In this document: positions 24,350 to 39,300 of the stretch, piece after piece | Position numbering within the stretch: position 1 is the first letter of the stretch | How the letters are laid out: the number at the start of each line of letters is the position of its first letter | NCBI GenBank assembly: GCA_914767715.1 | Contig: OU612065.1 | Coordinates: forward strand, 4,464,001 to 4,528,000 | DNA length: 64,000 nucleotides | Source: Membranipora membranacea | Taxonomy: Eukaryota; Bryozoa; Gymnolaemata; Cheilostomatida; Membraniporidae | Reading direction: 5' to 3' | Translations under genes and position numbers: made by a program | Notes under the pieces: model-generated | Databases searched by the model: none | Seen by the model: only the letters and a program-made list of their open reading frames with translations | What the model was told of the DNA's origin: nothing

Positions 24350-27300
24350 TCACACCCAGGCATTACCTAATTCACGCTCTAATATCACAGCTGCATCTTG
24401 TCTACCCATCGCTCTGAGAATGTTTGTTAATTCGGTCACTGGGGCTTCTTCTATGGATGTACGAGCCTCCCACAAGTCTAGTATTGCTTCGGTTGGACTC
24501 GGCTTTGATGCAAAAAAGTTGATTTGTCTGTAATACAAATAATAAACAATTAATTAATGAGTGGTTAGCAAAGTCAACACATTTTCATCACAAATTCACA
24601 AGCTCACGATTTCATAGAACTCACATATTTGTAAATTATTCTAATTCCTCTCATTCTCACCTGTCTGAGCTTAGAGCCGAGGCTAACATCCTCCAATCAT
24701 TGCCTCTGTTACATGGCAGATCCAAATGGGCTGCCAGCCTCTTCTTTATGGCTGTTGGTAGTTTGAATGTCTGTTGGTCTCTATTATCCAACATCACCAC
24801 GCTGCTGCAGCCGGAGCTGGACTGTGTGTTCACTGTCACTGTGCTCGAGAGGTCTTTCTGTCCCAGTATCTTAGCCACACACTACAATAATGATTAGTTG
24901 ATTACTCAGTGGTTTTACGAGCTGTTGCACAATTTGTTCACAAGAGGTAGTCACTCTGATCTTTGACTAATATTTGCTTTCAGATATCATCTCATAACTT
25001 ATGACCAGCAATCCCTGTGATTTGGGCAACTTGATTAACTTTATTGTCTTCAGACAGCAATCTTTAAATCAGCGTTAGATAGTTTATGGCCTGTTAATTT
25101 TTCAAAAGATTGATTTTTATTATTTTCAACCACAAAGTATGATAGTTAATGCCTCTGTTTTGGTATTAGCCAATTAAGAACTAAATATGATACATCAGAA
25201 TGATCTTTACCTCTAAATTGCCACCATTGATGTTTATCTGTTGTCTATTGCTCAGCACTGACTTTTGATAAACTTGAATTTTACAGCTTAGCTGGGTGTT
25301 TGGTTGGTTCGATAGTCTTTCAAATGCAAATGAGCAGTGTAGATTAGAAGGGGCATTCCAGACATGTCGGAAAGGAATTTCCTACAATCAGAAACAACAG
25401 GTCAACATATTGCTGTTTCATCACCCATGATGGTCATAATGTATAGTATGACATTACACAACAACTTTCCAATATGATCTCAACCAGAAGTTAATCATTG
25501 TTTCAATGGAAATGAGCGCAAATCAGGCAAAAATAACTCTTACATTTAGCCAGATTCATATCAAGAGCTAACATTTACTTAACAAATTTAGAGATATGCA
25601 GATATAATTACCCACAAACCAATGTGGTGATTAAATATTATGAACACAGCTTTCAGTTGAGAAGCTAAACAACATAACAACACACTTCAGTTCTGTACCA
25701 GACTGTGTTAATTTTGGCTAGCTTTAGTAATATGTACAATGGATATGATAACTCACCTGATACTGAGCTGGAAGCTTGCTGACCCAACCATTTGAGATGC
25801 TGTCTATCATAAGACATAGATTGTGGCCTCCATCCTGGAATGATATTTGTTTCGGCTTGTCCATAAGCTTTGCACCAAGTTTACTCTCTTGTTGTACCAC
25901 ATTCTAAAAGAACAGAGGAAATCATCCGATTGAATCTCTGAAGACCAGACACTTTAGTTATCAAGCTAAATAATCTGAGTGTTCACTGAACATTCTCATG
26001 TACTGTTTGATGTGCGGTAGAGTTTTAAGCAGAGGAACGTGGTCTTGATCTACTATATTGATATGGTTGTCAAATTTTGAACAAATTCTATTCTCATTGT
26101 TTTATGTCTTATCTTCAGGATGAGATGAAAAACAGAGCAAGCCATGTGTAAAATCAGACATCAAAACCAAGCAGTACATTAGCAGAATATCTGATCAATC
26201 GATAAAACAATCAAGCATTTAAAAAAATAACTTCAAGCTATTGTCATGGCAACAATTGGGTTTGCGACTAGATAAGATCAGAGTTGGGGGGTCATTTCAG
26301 TATGCAGGTATGTTTTTAAAGTGTGAAATTAACATTTGTGAGGAGACTCTCTTTTGGATAAATCATAATGGTACTCACACTAAAGGCATCTTGAGTGTCT
26401 GGTAGTACATAGACTCTTATAGAGCTGTCCATTGAGGATGAGAATGGTTGAGCAAACACTGCCAGTTTGAGCTGCTTGACAGCTTTACTACCGTACATGG
26501 ACTCTCCGACCAAACAGTAACGTGATGCCAGCTGATCCACCATCACATGACATCTATTCGAGTCTAGCTGGCAGAATACCGGCATGTGTAATATCTCCTG
26601 GTTTAATGTGACAAGCCTCTACAAGATAACACAAATGATATCGTTAATAACCTCATACTTGACTTTTTCTTCTTATCCAACCTCTACTCTCAGTCAGTCT
26701 TTATGAACTTTGACAGTGCGACGACTTGTTACTCAGGATCTAAATTCTTACCTCCCATTTTGGCGGTTCATTGTATGAGCTGTTACTGCTGTATATAGAT
26801 AACTTCCACTGGCCTAGTTTTAGACTGGCACAGTGATCGAATGATAGAATCAAGGATTTGTTGAATGTTGTATCTTGTGGGCCGCACATTATCACAGGGC
26901 TAAGCAGTGTCTGTTTTTCTACAATCAGAAATGGGCGATATTGGTTGTATACATGTGGGAATGTTTGCGTTATTCATGAGAAGTCAGTCAGATAGTGAAG
27001 GTAAGCAGTGAGATTAGCATACTGTTTGGTTTACAGTCTCTTTTAAGATGAACACACTTTTCATATTACGCATGGGTTGAGGGAGTACTCAGAAATTACG
27101 GAATCATCTAGAGATGCAGACACACAGACAAACAATTAATGGATTAATCTTCTATTGTTTAATAAGCAAGGTGCTCTGCTAAAATCGGATATTTGTAGAT
27201 ATTACACAAATATTATTCTTGTTGGGGTATTGCTTTCATCTTTCAAAGTATGTATGGTAAATACAAGCAGGAGTTCTCTGGCAGTATAAACTTAGCCCAA

Positions 27301-30300
27301 ATGTCATATCAACAGACTGAGCTCATCAACAATTCAACAATTCATTAATTGACATTAAAAATATTGTGTGTATTGGTCTTGCCATCAGCTAATACAAGCA
27401 AACTCACAACTTATTATAGTAGGAAGTGAGGCTTACCTAACAGAACAGGACGTTCTTTGTCTTCCCTCAAGGCTGCTATAAATATCTCCTCATATTGGTT
27501 TCTGCCTATAGCACCCTCAGGTATTGTGATTGATACACCTGGATAAAGATGAGAGAATCAAGTTTAGTACACAAATGAAGCGGCAATATATTGTCTATGG
27601 TAGTTGTATTCTGGCATATTCTTGTCGCGTAAATTGCGACACATTCAATAAAGTAGGCGTTGTAATCGGACCCAGTCATAAAACCTGTTCACACTCAGAA
27701 TCAATCTCATCTGTATGTATGTTACCTGAGTCAGCCACTGTGAGTCGTCCTCCCATATGAGTAGTATTTCCCCAGGCTAAAGCCTCGACGTCGATGCCTG
27801 ACGCGATTTGTCCCGAGATGAGGGATTGTCTATCACAGGAGTTACAGATACCAGATTCTGGACTAGATGAATGATGGGATAGTTTGTCTTCACCGCTGTC
27901 GTTCTCCGAGTCTCTACCACTTCCTGTTAACACAAAATTATTCATGTGAAATCTGTTGATTCAGACTAAATTGATGAGCTGTAACTGCAGCCATTATATC
28001 TGTACCGGTACATTGGTACATGGTACATGGTTATTAAAGTTGGCCCAGACACAGCTGATCCTTAACTCACAAGGTCTCCATTGAGATTTTGAGAATATGC
28101 ACTGAATGTCTGAAGAGTTCATAGATCAATAGATAATATAGTGCTCTTCACCTTGAGCAAAGTACTGTGGCTTTCAATTTGCATAAATCTTAGTTTGATT
28201 TTTGTTTGAAATGTCATGCAATACACTATTATTGAAATTTTTAACTATCAGCATACATGTACATTGTATTGAACAGTGTTATTGTTTATCCTTTGTAATG
28301 TGAGATGCTTGTCAGGTGGTACTTATTGTACAAGCTACAGCAATTATCACATTTTGTTAACATGTCGTACCTATTTGCATGTAGTCGTGGTGGTCACAGT
28401 TTGCGTTGGGTGATATTTGCATGTAGTACTCTCTTTGTGGCAGCGGTCTGCTATTTGTGTTGATCATCGGCATTTTCTCTGAAGGAGTACCAACTGAGTC
28501 AGTTCTTGAGGCCATGTGAGTCCTCTGGTGACGTAGGGGGATGTTCTTTGTTAAGTCTGGCTGCATTGAAGTACCTGTGATAGAAACAAATGAGGTGATT
28601 TTCAAGATATTTTTGAGATCATGAGTCGCAGTCCTATTCAATGTTGGGCGTTATTGTTATGCAACAGTCGCTGCCCTACATTCTAAGCTATTTCTCTCCT
28701 TTGTGAGGTGTTGCTTTGTATATATAACTTGTAACATGAGGAATGACAGCCTATGCCAATCGTAAAAAGTAATCTGGTAATATAATAGAGAAAAAATAGA
28801 TGGAAACAGGTGCACAAGATATGACATTACAAATCCCATGATTCAGTGTTGTATCATATTATTAACTTGATTGTTTAAAAAAAAGCAGCACAGCTTGTGA
28901 GCCTTAGTCAATCGGGTCAGAGAAATAGATCATGATGTACAAAATTAGATTAGTGTTAATCAAGAGAAAAATTGTAAATTGGCCAGTTCTGCTACCTCAC
29001 AGTCACACATGTCAGCCTATGATGCCACTTAGAATTTTTCAGCTCATTAGTGACTGTCGTTATCTATAAGATGTCAATACTGATTTGCTTTGATAGATTC
29101 CGGAGAGATACTAATAGTTGCTTCGGGAATACATTCAAGTCATGTCAGTGGAATGATTTTTTTTATCTATGATCTGAATAGTAAATGAGATACACTTACC
29201 ATTACTAGCACGGTCAAACTTTTCTCCTTCTCGGCTTCCATTATCTAGAAAATAATAAGTTAGCAGATACACATACAGAGCTTTGTGGGGCTGTTGGCTA
29301 TGTTCTCCACTCACAGATTACAGTTGTTGGGAGAGGCGTTGTTTTGAACAGAACGGATGCAATAGAGACCCATTAATTGGTTATAGGCAATGCTTTTCTG
29401 CTGTTAGGTTTGCTTGACTTTGAAGTGATTATTGAAGTCAGCCTGGATGGCTGACAGTTTACCGCTGCCAAACAGTGCTTTCTCTTAAATAACCTGCTGC
29501 CTATTTATTTAATCCTTTGATGTTCAGCTAAGGCTTCTTCATTTATATGATCAGTTAATGTAATCACACTGATTTAATAAAAAACATACAGCTTTGCTGC
29601 ACATCCTCCGAATAATTGTACTCAACACAATGAGTGAACATATCAACGTGCAGTACATCACCAAACATTCACCAAATACATTCCTTCCCATCAAGGTTAA
29701 CTCGTATCTAAGCTACACAGATATCTAAAGCTCAGCTTACCCATATCAGTCGATCCCTCCTCGTAGCTGTTATTGCGTCGCGACTTTTTCTTCATGAGAC
29801 ACATAACTGTGATCACCAGTATGACAGCAAAAACTGCAACTGCTGCTATCAAGACCACCCACAGAATGATGTTCTCATTGTCTGCAAATAGAAATCGGTA
29901 ATTAAAAAATGAAGGACTTTAAAACAACTATAATACACTCATATATAAATTACATGACAAGCAGTCGTTTTTTTAACTTGATGCGACAATGGTTCTGCTA
30001 AATATTGAGATTTAATTACCTGGATTGCCAAGAATTCTTTTGTTTGGTCCATCTCCTGAAAAAAGACAAATTGATGTTTTTATTGCACTAGAATATAAAC
30101 AAAACTAGAGAGTGTGTATAATGTTTCCAACTATATGACACGACACGATGGCACTGCTTCTATGAAGTCAGGCGAAACGAAGTATAAGACGTATAGAAGA
30201 TTTTGCTTGAGTACTTTTTCTGTAAAACAGTATATGGTGGCAATAGGTTATCAACTTTATCAAGGTTGGACTAACCCAGCTGCATTTACCCCTAAAACCT

Positions 30301-33300
30301 ACTGAATAAGACGCATTAATTATTTACCTATTATTTTACACTCTGTGCAATTTCCAGCCTGAAAGTCTGATCCTGCGCAGGTCCTGCCACTTCCAGAAGG
30401 TGGTGGATTGTTACAACCCCGCCTTTTCACTCTCTGACAAGTGAGTGGATCACATGCTTCCCATGAACCCCAGCTTGACCATTGCCCATCAACTAAAACA
30501 GAATATAGAATATACGACATTAACATGGATAGCATTATCAGCCAATAGATCAGGGATGCTTAGGGCGAGCTAGACATGGCAATGAATCTTATGTACACGC
30601 CATCATCCGATAAGTAAATATGGTTAGTGTTGAAGACACTTAAAAATGTAAATCCAATTCAAGTATTGTACTCAAAAAACAAATCCTAACACAAGTTTAT
30701 CAAAGGTAAATCACATCCGCAAACAGATAGACCGCTTTGAGTTGGAGCTTATAAGATGTATCATGATATCAGCTTATGCCAATGGGAACCTTTGGTCCTA
30801 TTCCATAATCACATACTGAGCAGGCTTCATCATGAATACACACTTAGATTCAAAGGGAGCCTCCCTCTCTCCTATCGCGTAAACTGAGATTAGAAACTGA
30901 GCAGCATAATTATAACCAACAGACTCACAGCACAAAAAATAGCTGTTATTTGAGAGTTTACGCCATAGAGATAACTCTATGGTTTACGCATTCAAACTAT
31001 GTATTCTTTGAGACAGGTGCATATTTTCCGTTTTGTGTTGCATATTAAAGCAGGCAGGGTTAGGACTTATGGATCAAGTGAAGAGTCCAGTAATTTCTTT
31101 GTCACTCTGAAACATTGATAACCAGCCTGTCATTCATTCCACTGGCAGAATGTTGGCTACTGAGCAGTCAAACATGGCAGCCAAATTATAAGACAGATGT
31201 AAACAAGCAAACCTATTATCACAAGGAAAAGCAGTTAAGATACATACCACCAATAAAACTGGCTTCAGTTATTGACCCTGGACACAGGAAAAACCAAGTT
31301 TCATTTGTTTTTGATACTGTGGGACATGTTTCCTCGGCAGAGGAGCCGCAGAATTCATGTAAGGGTCTTTTTTCATTGTATATGAATCGTTATTGGCTAG
31401 AAGCATCTTTACTGATGCCTCAAAAGCGTCAAATGCTCGCTCCCAGGATTTAGATTGATTCTATAAGCTCAGGTTATCTTAAGCCGCAGTGGTATTTTCT
31501 GGCCTTTCTCAGATACTCATTAAGTGATGAATCTTATTATCTTTCACTATAAACAAGTGGATGTCAGATTTTGATAAAAAAAGCCGGCTGTTTGGTATTG
31601 AATGAAATTTATCAGCGTGCTCCATGACACTTAATAAGCTGATAGCAGAGCTTAGCTGGCCTGAGGAGGGTCAGCTAGCACTGTGATAATGTTAATTGGA
31701 ACTTCGGAAAGCTAAGAAGTTTGATCATACTATTTACTAGATTTTTTTAATCTTCTGGAATGACCGTGACAATCACTGTGATTTAAATAGAGTTTCTGTG
31801 TTAAAAAATAAAAAACAATCATGCCGTCAATTTTTAAATACTTACCAGGGCTACATTGTACAGTACATGGACTTTTCTGACTTGCTGCTCCCTCACACAT
31901 ACGTCCATCTCTCCCACTCGGCAGCGGGCTGTCACATACTCTCCAGCGACGCTGGTGACCGTTACCACATGTGGTGTCACATTCATCCCAATCTCCCCAC
32001 AGGGACCAGCCGCCATTAGCTAAAAGGATAAAGTTATGAATAATATAAATGTAATGGTGGCCGAATTCACAAGTCACAAGCTAAACGTAAAACCGGAAGA
32101 TTCACAGCTACTGCTAGTCGGACTACATGTAACATGTACATGTAAGTTATAGATCAAATGTTGAAAAGCACATAGGGCAAATAATGTAAAATAATTATCT
32201 CAGATAACAAGCTATTTTTTTCTTCTCTAGTAGTCGATACTATCAGTGCAACTCATTGATTAAGATACAAAAAAATAGTTAGCATTGTTATTAGCACCCT
32301 ATGATGAGCCACCTGTGAATAACTAAAATGAGCTTGATATTGCAAGTATCCGTACATCTTTATAGTTAATCACTCCCAATAGTATACAAGTTATGAGGCC
32401 AATTTGTTTCACGCCTGCCTTTAGTTTTAAAATTCACTTAATTTATTCCTTTGACTTGCGGTAATGTTTAGCTTAAAGGGCTATTAATGAAGATAGCGAA
32501 TGACATGCTTCGAGAAATTATATTTTATTGTGACTGTGTATTTCCTAGTTGGACTGCTGGGAAAATAAACAGACTCTGACATACTGAACAATGGCAGATT
32601 TTGAGAAACTGATTGTCTTTTGTTTTTCATAGTTGAGGAAATCAAATGTATCTTTAAAACCACAAGTTTGACATAGTATTTGAGGGTGACATATGTAAAC
32701 ATCAATCAGTTGATATTTTTGATGTCCTATACAGTGAGAGATAGACTGATATTATCTAATACCAACAGTTTGTGTGTTGACTCTCGATAAAATTGAGAAG
32801 GGACGTAAAAGTCTCACTCCTCTACTTACTGTATACGTAAAGTTTGGCTGGCTGTGTAAGACGAGTGAAGAAGTTGTTTTTAGCGACACATGTGTAGTTA
32901 CCCTGATCACTACTAGTCACCTCTCTGATAACCAGCGAGCCCTCACTAGTAATCAGGTACTTAGGCTCACTGTCATCAATTACCTCTCCGTTCTTCTGCC
33001 ATGAAATCTGAATTGAATCATTACAAATGAACTTATAAGTTGATGGTGTCACCTTGATAGGTGTGAGTAGTTGTCTGCACTTTTGGCTTTGAGCTGGCAG
33101 ATAAAATAAATGCTGCAGATAGTGAGCTGAGTGGAGGTGGAATTTACACTATCATAGTAGATAATTATCATAATTACATACTACATATTGATGAAATTTC
33201 AAAATCATTTTGATCATGAATCATTTAAAAGTTTAATGAACAATCAAAGAGCAGATGGGTGGTGTATCCATTGATAAATAGACACAAAGACTTAAGATAT

Positions 33301-36300
33301 GAAGATCTATGCACTTGCTATAGGGCTGAACTAGTAAAAATAAGAAGACTTACTGTAGCTTCTGGTGAACCTTCAGGAGGTCTGCAGATCATGATGGCAT
33401 CCTCCATAGCCTTCTGTGATACTTCAATTGGTGATTGCGGGAACACTTTTGATAGCCCTGAAAGAAGTGAAAATTACATGTTTAAAAAACAATGCTCAGT
33501 CTCTTTTAGGCTTGTTTGTAGCAGCCCGAGACAAAAATACCAAACCTTGGTTATGGCACATTCCATGCAACTGGAATCATGCAGACAACAGGAGCCAGTT
33601 TTCGCAATATAGTGGCCATACTTCTTTTGTCTGGAGCTGAAACCTGCCTTCAGTGACATAATGAAGCAGATAATTATGGTGAAACATTGGTATATGTTCT
33701 CTCCCAAAGGCATGAGGCTCGGTAGAAATCTATGATTACTACTGTATGTTACATGGTTTGAGATAAGAGGCAAACAGTCAGACGTGAGATTTTATGATGT
33801 AAGACCGGACCAGATTAGTGCTTACAGGTAGTAGTTATGGCAATGAACAAACCGATTATTGAATCTTAATACAAGCTCAAACTGTTAACGCAAGTCCACC
33901 AAACCACTAATATTAAAACCCATGCTGGCGCTGATGCCTCAAACTGTATTATTATAGAAAGGATATGAGTTGGTAACAGCAAATTTCCGATTAATGATTT
34001 TTGACCTCCTAAAATGACTTAATTGAGGGACTCGGCATGTGATATGTGATTGAGAAGATCTTGGCTTTATTACTATCATTTAAGCATATACATTATACAA
34101 GATTATGGTCCTGCGCTGCGACATCGATTGGTAAACGAAGTAAGGTTTATTTTTGGGGAGTATCCCTCGGATCAGTCTCCTGACACAAACTACCTTCGCC
34201 ATGCTGTCTGGCATGCAGCGACAGTCCAGCGACAGGCCAGCGGGCTGTTGATCAAGGATGGGATTTTTCATCGATTTATTGCAGACTTGGTCAGTCCATA
34301 ATACATACAAAATGTTTAGCATCATGTCAGAATGTGTACATTGTGCCTAATAAACCTATAGGTAAACATAATGAATTATGTAATCTAGTCCCCACCATTA
34401 ATATCCAAAACATAAATTCTCCAATTTGTCTTTGATTGTACCCATAATTGAAGATTTAGTTTTTGAAATTAGCATAAAAAATCTTCAAATGGAAAGATCA
34501 ACCAAGTCTCCATATTTTTCATTGCCAACAGCTAAGCTTGCATTTGCCATTTAACGAGAACTTTTTGGCTAGCAGAGTTCTCATTGCATGCCATTGGGTG
34601 TAGGCACTAATTTTCAAGTTTGGTAGTTACTACTCTTTCATTTCCACCGGCAAAACTGCACCATCAGATGCTATCAGTGAAGTAATCCTATAAGTTCTCT
34701 ATAATTATAGTCTGAATTGAATGGTAATAATTGATGGGTGCAATATAGGCAAATGACCAGGTACACGTTCTCAAGCACCCAACATCAAGTCAGATGATGG
34801 GAATATTAGTCCCTATAGAGTACTTCTGCAGCTCAAACAACTAGATTGATAACTGAGATGAGGGAAGAAAAGTACCATGTAGCAACATAGTAATGGAATC
34901 ATCCGCGTGTTTACAGATGAATTGAACTTTCCTCCAGTCTAAAATTGTAGTGTTTGATTTTGTAAGCCGAGGTTGCGTCAGAACGTCTGAGATTTAACAG
35001 CAAAAGCGAACAGTATATGTACAGTATGGGCTCTAATCACCTTGAAATCTTTGATTCTACACATCCGTGGACTGGTTTTTTTGTGCGTTCAGAGGATTTT
35101 GCTCTGAGATATGAAGTAGAGGCATTGTGGGATCACAAGCTTAGCCTTTGTAATCGCATGGCAAACAAGTCTTAAGTTACATGGCACCTAATTTATGCAC
35201 ATAATTCCTCTATGCAAAGTGCTTCGATCTACAAAATCAAATCAGTACATTTTTATTGGATTTGATAAAATCCTCAAATCTTTTTTTTTTGTGTTCTCAT
35301 TCACCGCTCTTGTAATAACACTCACCGGTTTACATAAGATTATTTAAAACATTAATTATAGGAAATTATGTGGACGTTGCAGTAAGATTTGAATGGCCAG
35401 TTGGAAATTGTAATCGTGGGCAGATAACCTATGGAAGCCCTACATGACATTCTGACATATAATATGAGGTAGCAGGCATTGATCCTCTCTAATCACAGCA
35501 GTTATCCTAGCTGTACAATGAGTAACCGCTGAAGGGACGCCGAAGTCCTGTTGATACTCTGTAATTCAACCACATCCAATTTTGTGGCTTACTGGGTGCT
35601 ATTACATGATAATGCCGCTCAATGATAATTTTAGAGCTGGTAGTGTGTTGATTTGGGATCCATGGGCCTGCTGTTTCCAGTTAAATGTGCACTGTTAGAT
35701 TTAATTAAGCTTGTGGCAATGAAAATGTCACCCGAAACCTTTGCAGCATGAAATGGTGGCTACTAAAGTGTCTGTTTCCACATGGACAGCAAGCTCAACT
35801 TTATTAAGTTGTAACAGTAGCATATACTGGGTGATCCAGGTCTGGCCATTAAAAGCTTCTGCTTTTAGCTTTTCCATTCCTGACAGATTGACATTTTGCT
35901 GCATCAAAACATTTTTTCATAGGCAGCACACGTTGAGTAGGCTGTGGCTGATATCCATAAATTAATGACTAATAGCTATCTATCAATATATTAAAAAATG
36001 CAGATGATAATATGGTTTTATTTACCCTAGCGCAGTCAAGCACTCAAGAGAGTTGTTATGAGCAAGACTTCTGAGGTAAATTACAAATGCCATACCATGT
36101 TTGAGCGCAGAATGATAACATTGTCAGTAGAATATACATCATTAGGCTATCACTCAATTTTAACTTGGTCAATATTTACCAGTTCTGTGACTTGACAGCA
36201 ACACTATCTGCCAAGGTCTTATCTCATTTTGCCTTAATAGCACATGCCATGATAATAACCTCCAAATGAATCTTAATTCCTTACTCAAATCCACTGCCAC

Positions 36301-39300
36301 GATTACCAAAAGAACAAAATTTCATAATTCGATATTCAAAAAATCACCTAATTCTAGTAGGGTATTTTTATCATTTGTCTGATCTTGTATTAAGCATTCA
36401 ACCTCTAATGATGCTATGGAGTCACATTTCTGATCAATGATAAATAGGCGTATCTGCTGAAACATCAGAGGCTGCATTCACAGCCTCCTATCTCAAATCA
36501 AAGAGACCCTACCAACATCTCTTCTGAATCATAAACAATAGCTGTGTTGTTATTAGAATTATCAACTCATACCCATACTTGACTTAATTGCTTAATTCAA
36601 ACAGACTTAATTATTGGATTAATGGCTATTAGAAGCAGGCTTGGCCAGTCTCTTCCCTGCTTATAAGTATGTTGAAGAGAGTGGCACCAGATTCAAACTG
36701 CAGGCACCAAGTGCCATTAGCGCAGGCATCAGCGACATGTGGGGTGTCAGCCCAGTACTGGCTGTCATGTTACAGCATTTATTGTCGCCCATATTAAACA
36801 CCAAGGTCATTGTTGGGATTGAAGGGGTTAGTCTCTTACTTTATCATCTACTGTTTGATCCCATTTTCAGACTGTACTGTTAGTTGATTGATAGGTTTAA
36901 AAAGTCTTGTATGTCTGCAGGTAATCTCTTGTCATCTCATTTTACTAAAGAAAGCCATGTCTCTTTGTAAACATTGTAAATAAAAGGGTAGAACAATCAC
37001 AAGTTGGAGTGATTTTGATAATAAAATTGAAGTCAAACATGCACACATCTTTGTGATTGAGAGGTCCTTTGTAGTTGTTGTTTAGAGGTTTGTAATCTGT
37101 ACACATAGAGCGGCTATTCTTGGAGACATCGGGGAGCTTGATTGGGTAATAAAACAATGAATAACTCACTAGCTATCTTGAACTCTCCTTCTCTGCTATT
37201 CACTTGCTTGGCTCCATTCTCTAGTTGGGCAATGCAGAAACAAGAAAACCGCGCCAGTATTTCAAACACTGCATCTTTTGTAATTTCTGTCTCCACCTAA
37301 AACAGTAGTAAATAAAATTTAAAGATACACCAACCATTGTAACTAAAATATCAAAACCAGATTGAGCAAAGTGAAAATCGACTTCACTTATATCATTGTG
37401 TGTATTTGTGAGAATTTGAACTGAAATAGGAAATCACAAACCTTGAATATGAGCTGTCCATTGATGGTAGATCCAGATTTGGTGATGAGAATATCTGGGA
37501 CATACTCAGAGTTACATTTTATGTGTATATCTAAAGCATCTTTAGCTTCACATGTCAGAACTGCTGCCCTTTTAGAAGTTGTATATGATATGGGTTTGGG
37601 CTGTATAGTAAATATCCTGTCTGCGTCGCCACTCGCTGTAATCAGATATAAATATGAGACATATAGGCGACTGTGATTTCGGGAGTGCAAAACGAACTGA
37701 GGGTTGAATGTCATCTGTAATTCACAATTTGATTTTATGAAATGATAATTAAGTTATTGAACATCAAAGACAATACCCAAATCTCCTGCACCTAATATTC
37801 AAAAGTACTGAGTGCAATTTTGTTCACAAAATTCACTGAAAAGGGGACTTGGCGTGTGGAGCAAAGTTTGAGTGTTGTTGGATCATTCCCTGATAAGGAT
37901 GAATAGTTGATGGTCACCTGAGACAGATTAGACCATTAGATACGCATGACTGAGGCTTTGAGGAAGCTACTCAGTAATGAGATGAGCTCAACTAATCTAA
38001 CATCTCTTGTCTTCTTAATCCCATTACTTCCAGCATTAAGATTGTAATCTGCTTCCATAACCAAAATTCATGCCCTTGTTCAAGACCATTTTGATTGTCA
38101 AGCTAGATAGAGTCGAGATTCTTGACTCTTCTTGCCATTATTTCATTTCTGTTTTAAATGTAACCTAAACGTGGACCAATACAAATAACAAAATATTGTA
38201 CATCGTTTTTGTCAAGCAGACGCCTCCATATCGATTATATTACACCGATGTTCGTCATTGATAAGCCATGAGTAGTTCATGACTTTTTACCACTGCTGGT
38301 GTTAATAATTATAAAACTTCTAATATATTTATAAGTGAAGTACCAATGTTTGCCTGTAGCCTGCTGTAATCTTATACTGCTTGGTAAATATCCAACAGTA
38401 CTCAAATACAGCGAGTAGTTGGGAAATCGTTGAGCTTAGCAAGAGCTGCAAGGTTTACTTGGTAAACTCAAGTTTGAAGATAAACCCTCATATGCCAGCT
38501 GTATTGTAAACATGTAAGTTATAGAGCCTAATATCAAATATTAGTTGTTTGTGCAAGCTGCTTTTTCGATATAAAGTCAGGATGACATGCATATAGAGTC
38601 AATGTGGAGATAATGCTAATTTTGTGATGTAGGAAAGCAGAGTTTTTGGCTCACCAACAATAGCGACATGAAAATGGGGGCATCTAATGAGATAATGAGC
38701 CCCCATACCAATACCATCAATTATACTCAAAAACATTCTCTTCATCTCAGGTATTGAATGTCACTAAAAACCCCAATAATAGAATTGTGGCTTCTAGTAT
38801 AATTTGTGTCTGGCGACATACAAAAATTGCCTTTCATATCTTATCTCATGTTTCAAGCATGAACAAGAAATTCTTTTGGATAGAAACCTCAAACAACTAA
38901 TCATGTTGAGATGTGGTGAAAGACAACCCTACCGATTTACATACACGGTAATTATGCAATTGAGCTTGAGACCAAAAAGGAGACTTCACTGGGGTCGCTT
39001 TAGGGCTTGAGGTTGATGAAGAACAACAAAAGGAAGGCTATGTCCAGTATTTGTTATTAACCATGACTTCTGAGCTCCTCCAATAATTAGACAACTAACA
39101 ACTAATACTACCATTGTATATCTTATCAATAATAGCAGGTAAATATCAGGCAGAAAATTTTGGCATCTGCTTGGAAACCAACATATAAAAAGCCATATGG
39201 TGAATATTTTTATATCGTGGTATTTCACTATGACCCAGGGGATTTGTCTATAGAAATATCATACACTACAGGAATTCTTATCTGTAGGCAAAGCACTGAT

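Noticed and set aside
33259-33773. Open frames of 99-117 codons opposite and beside UNC5 exon 4
   Set aside because: They overlap or shadow the real minus-strand exon 33354-33457 and its intron; no similarity of their own.
34050-34325. Overlapping open frames in UNC5 intron 3
   Set aside because: A local GC-richer patch with open frames on both strands; I could not tie it to UNC5 domains or to a known transposase.
36641-36883. 80-codon frame in UNC5 intron 3
   Set aside because: No flanking splice signals in phase with UNC5 and no recognisable motif.
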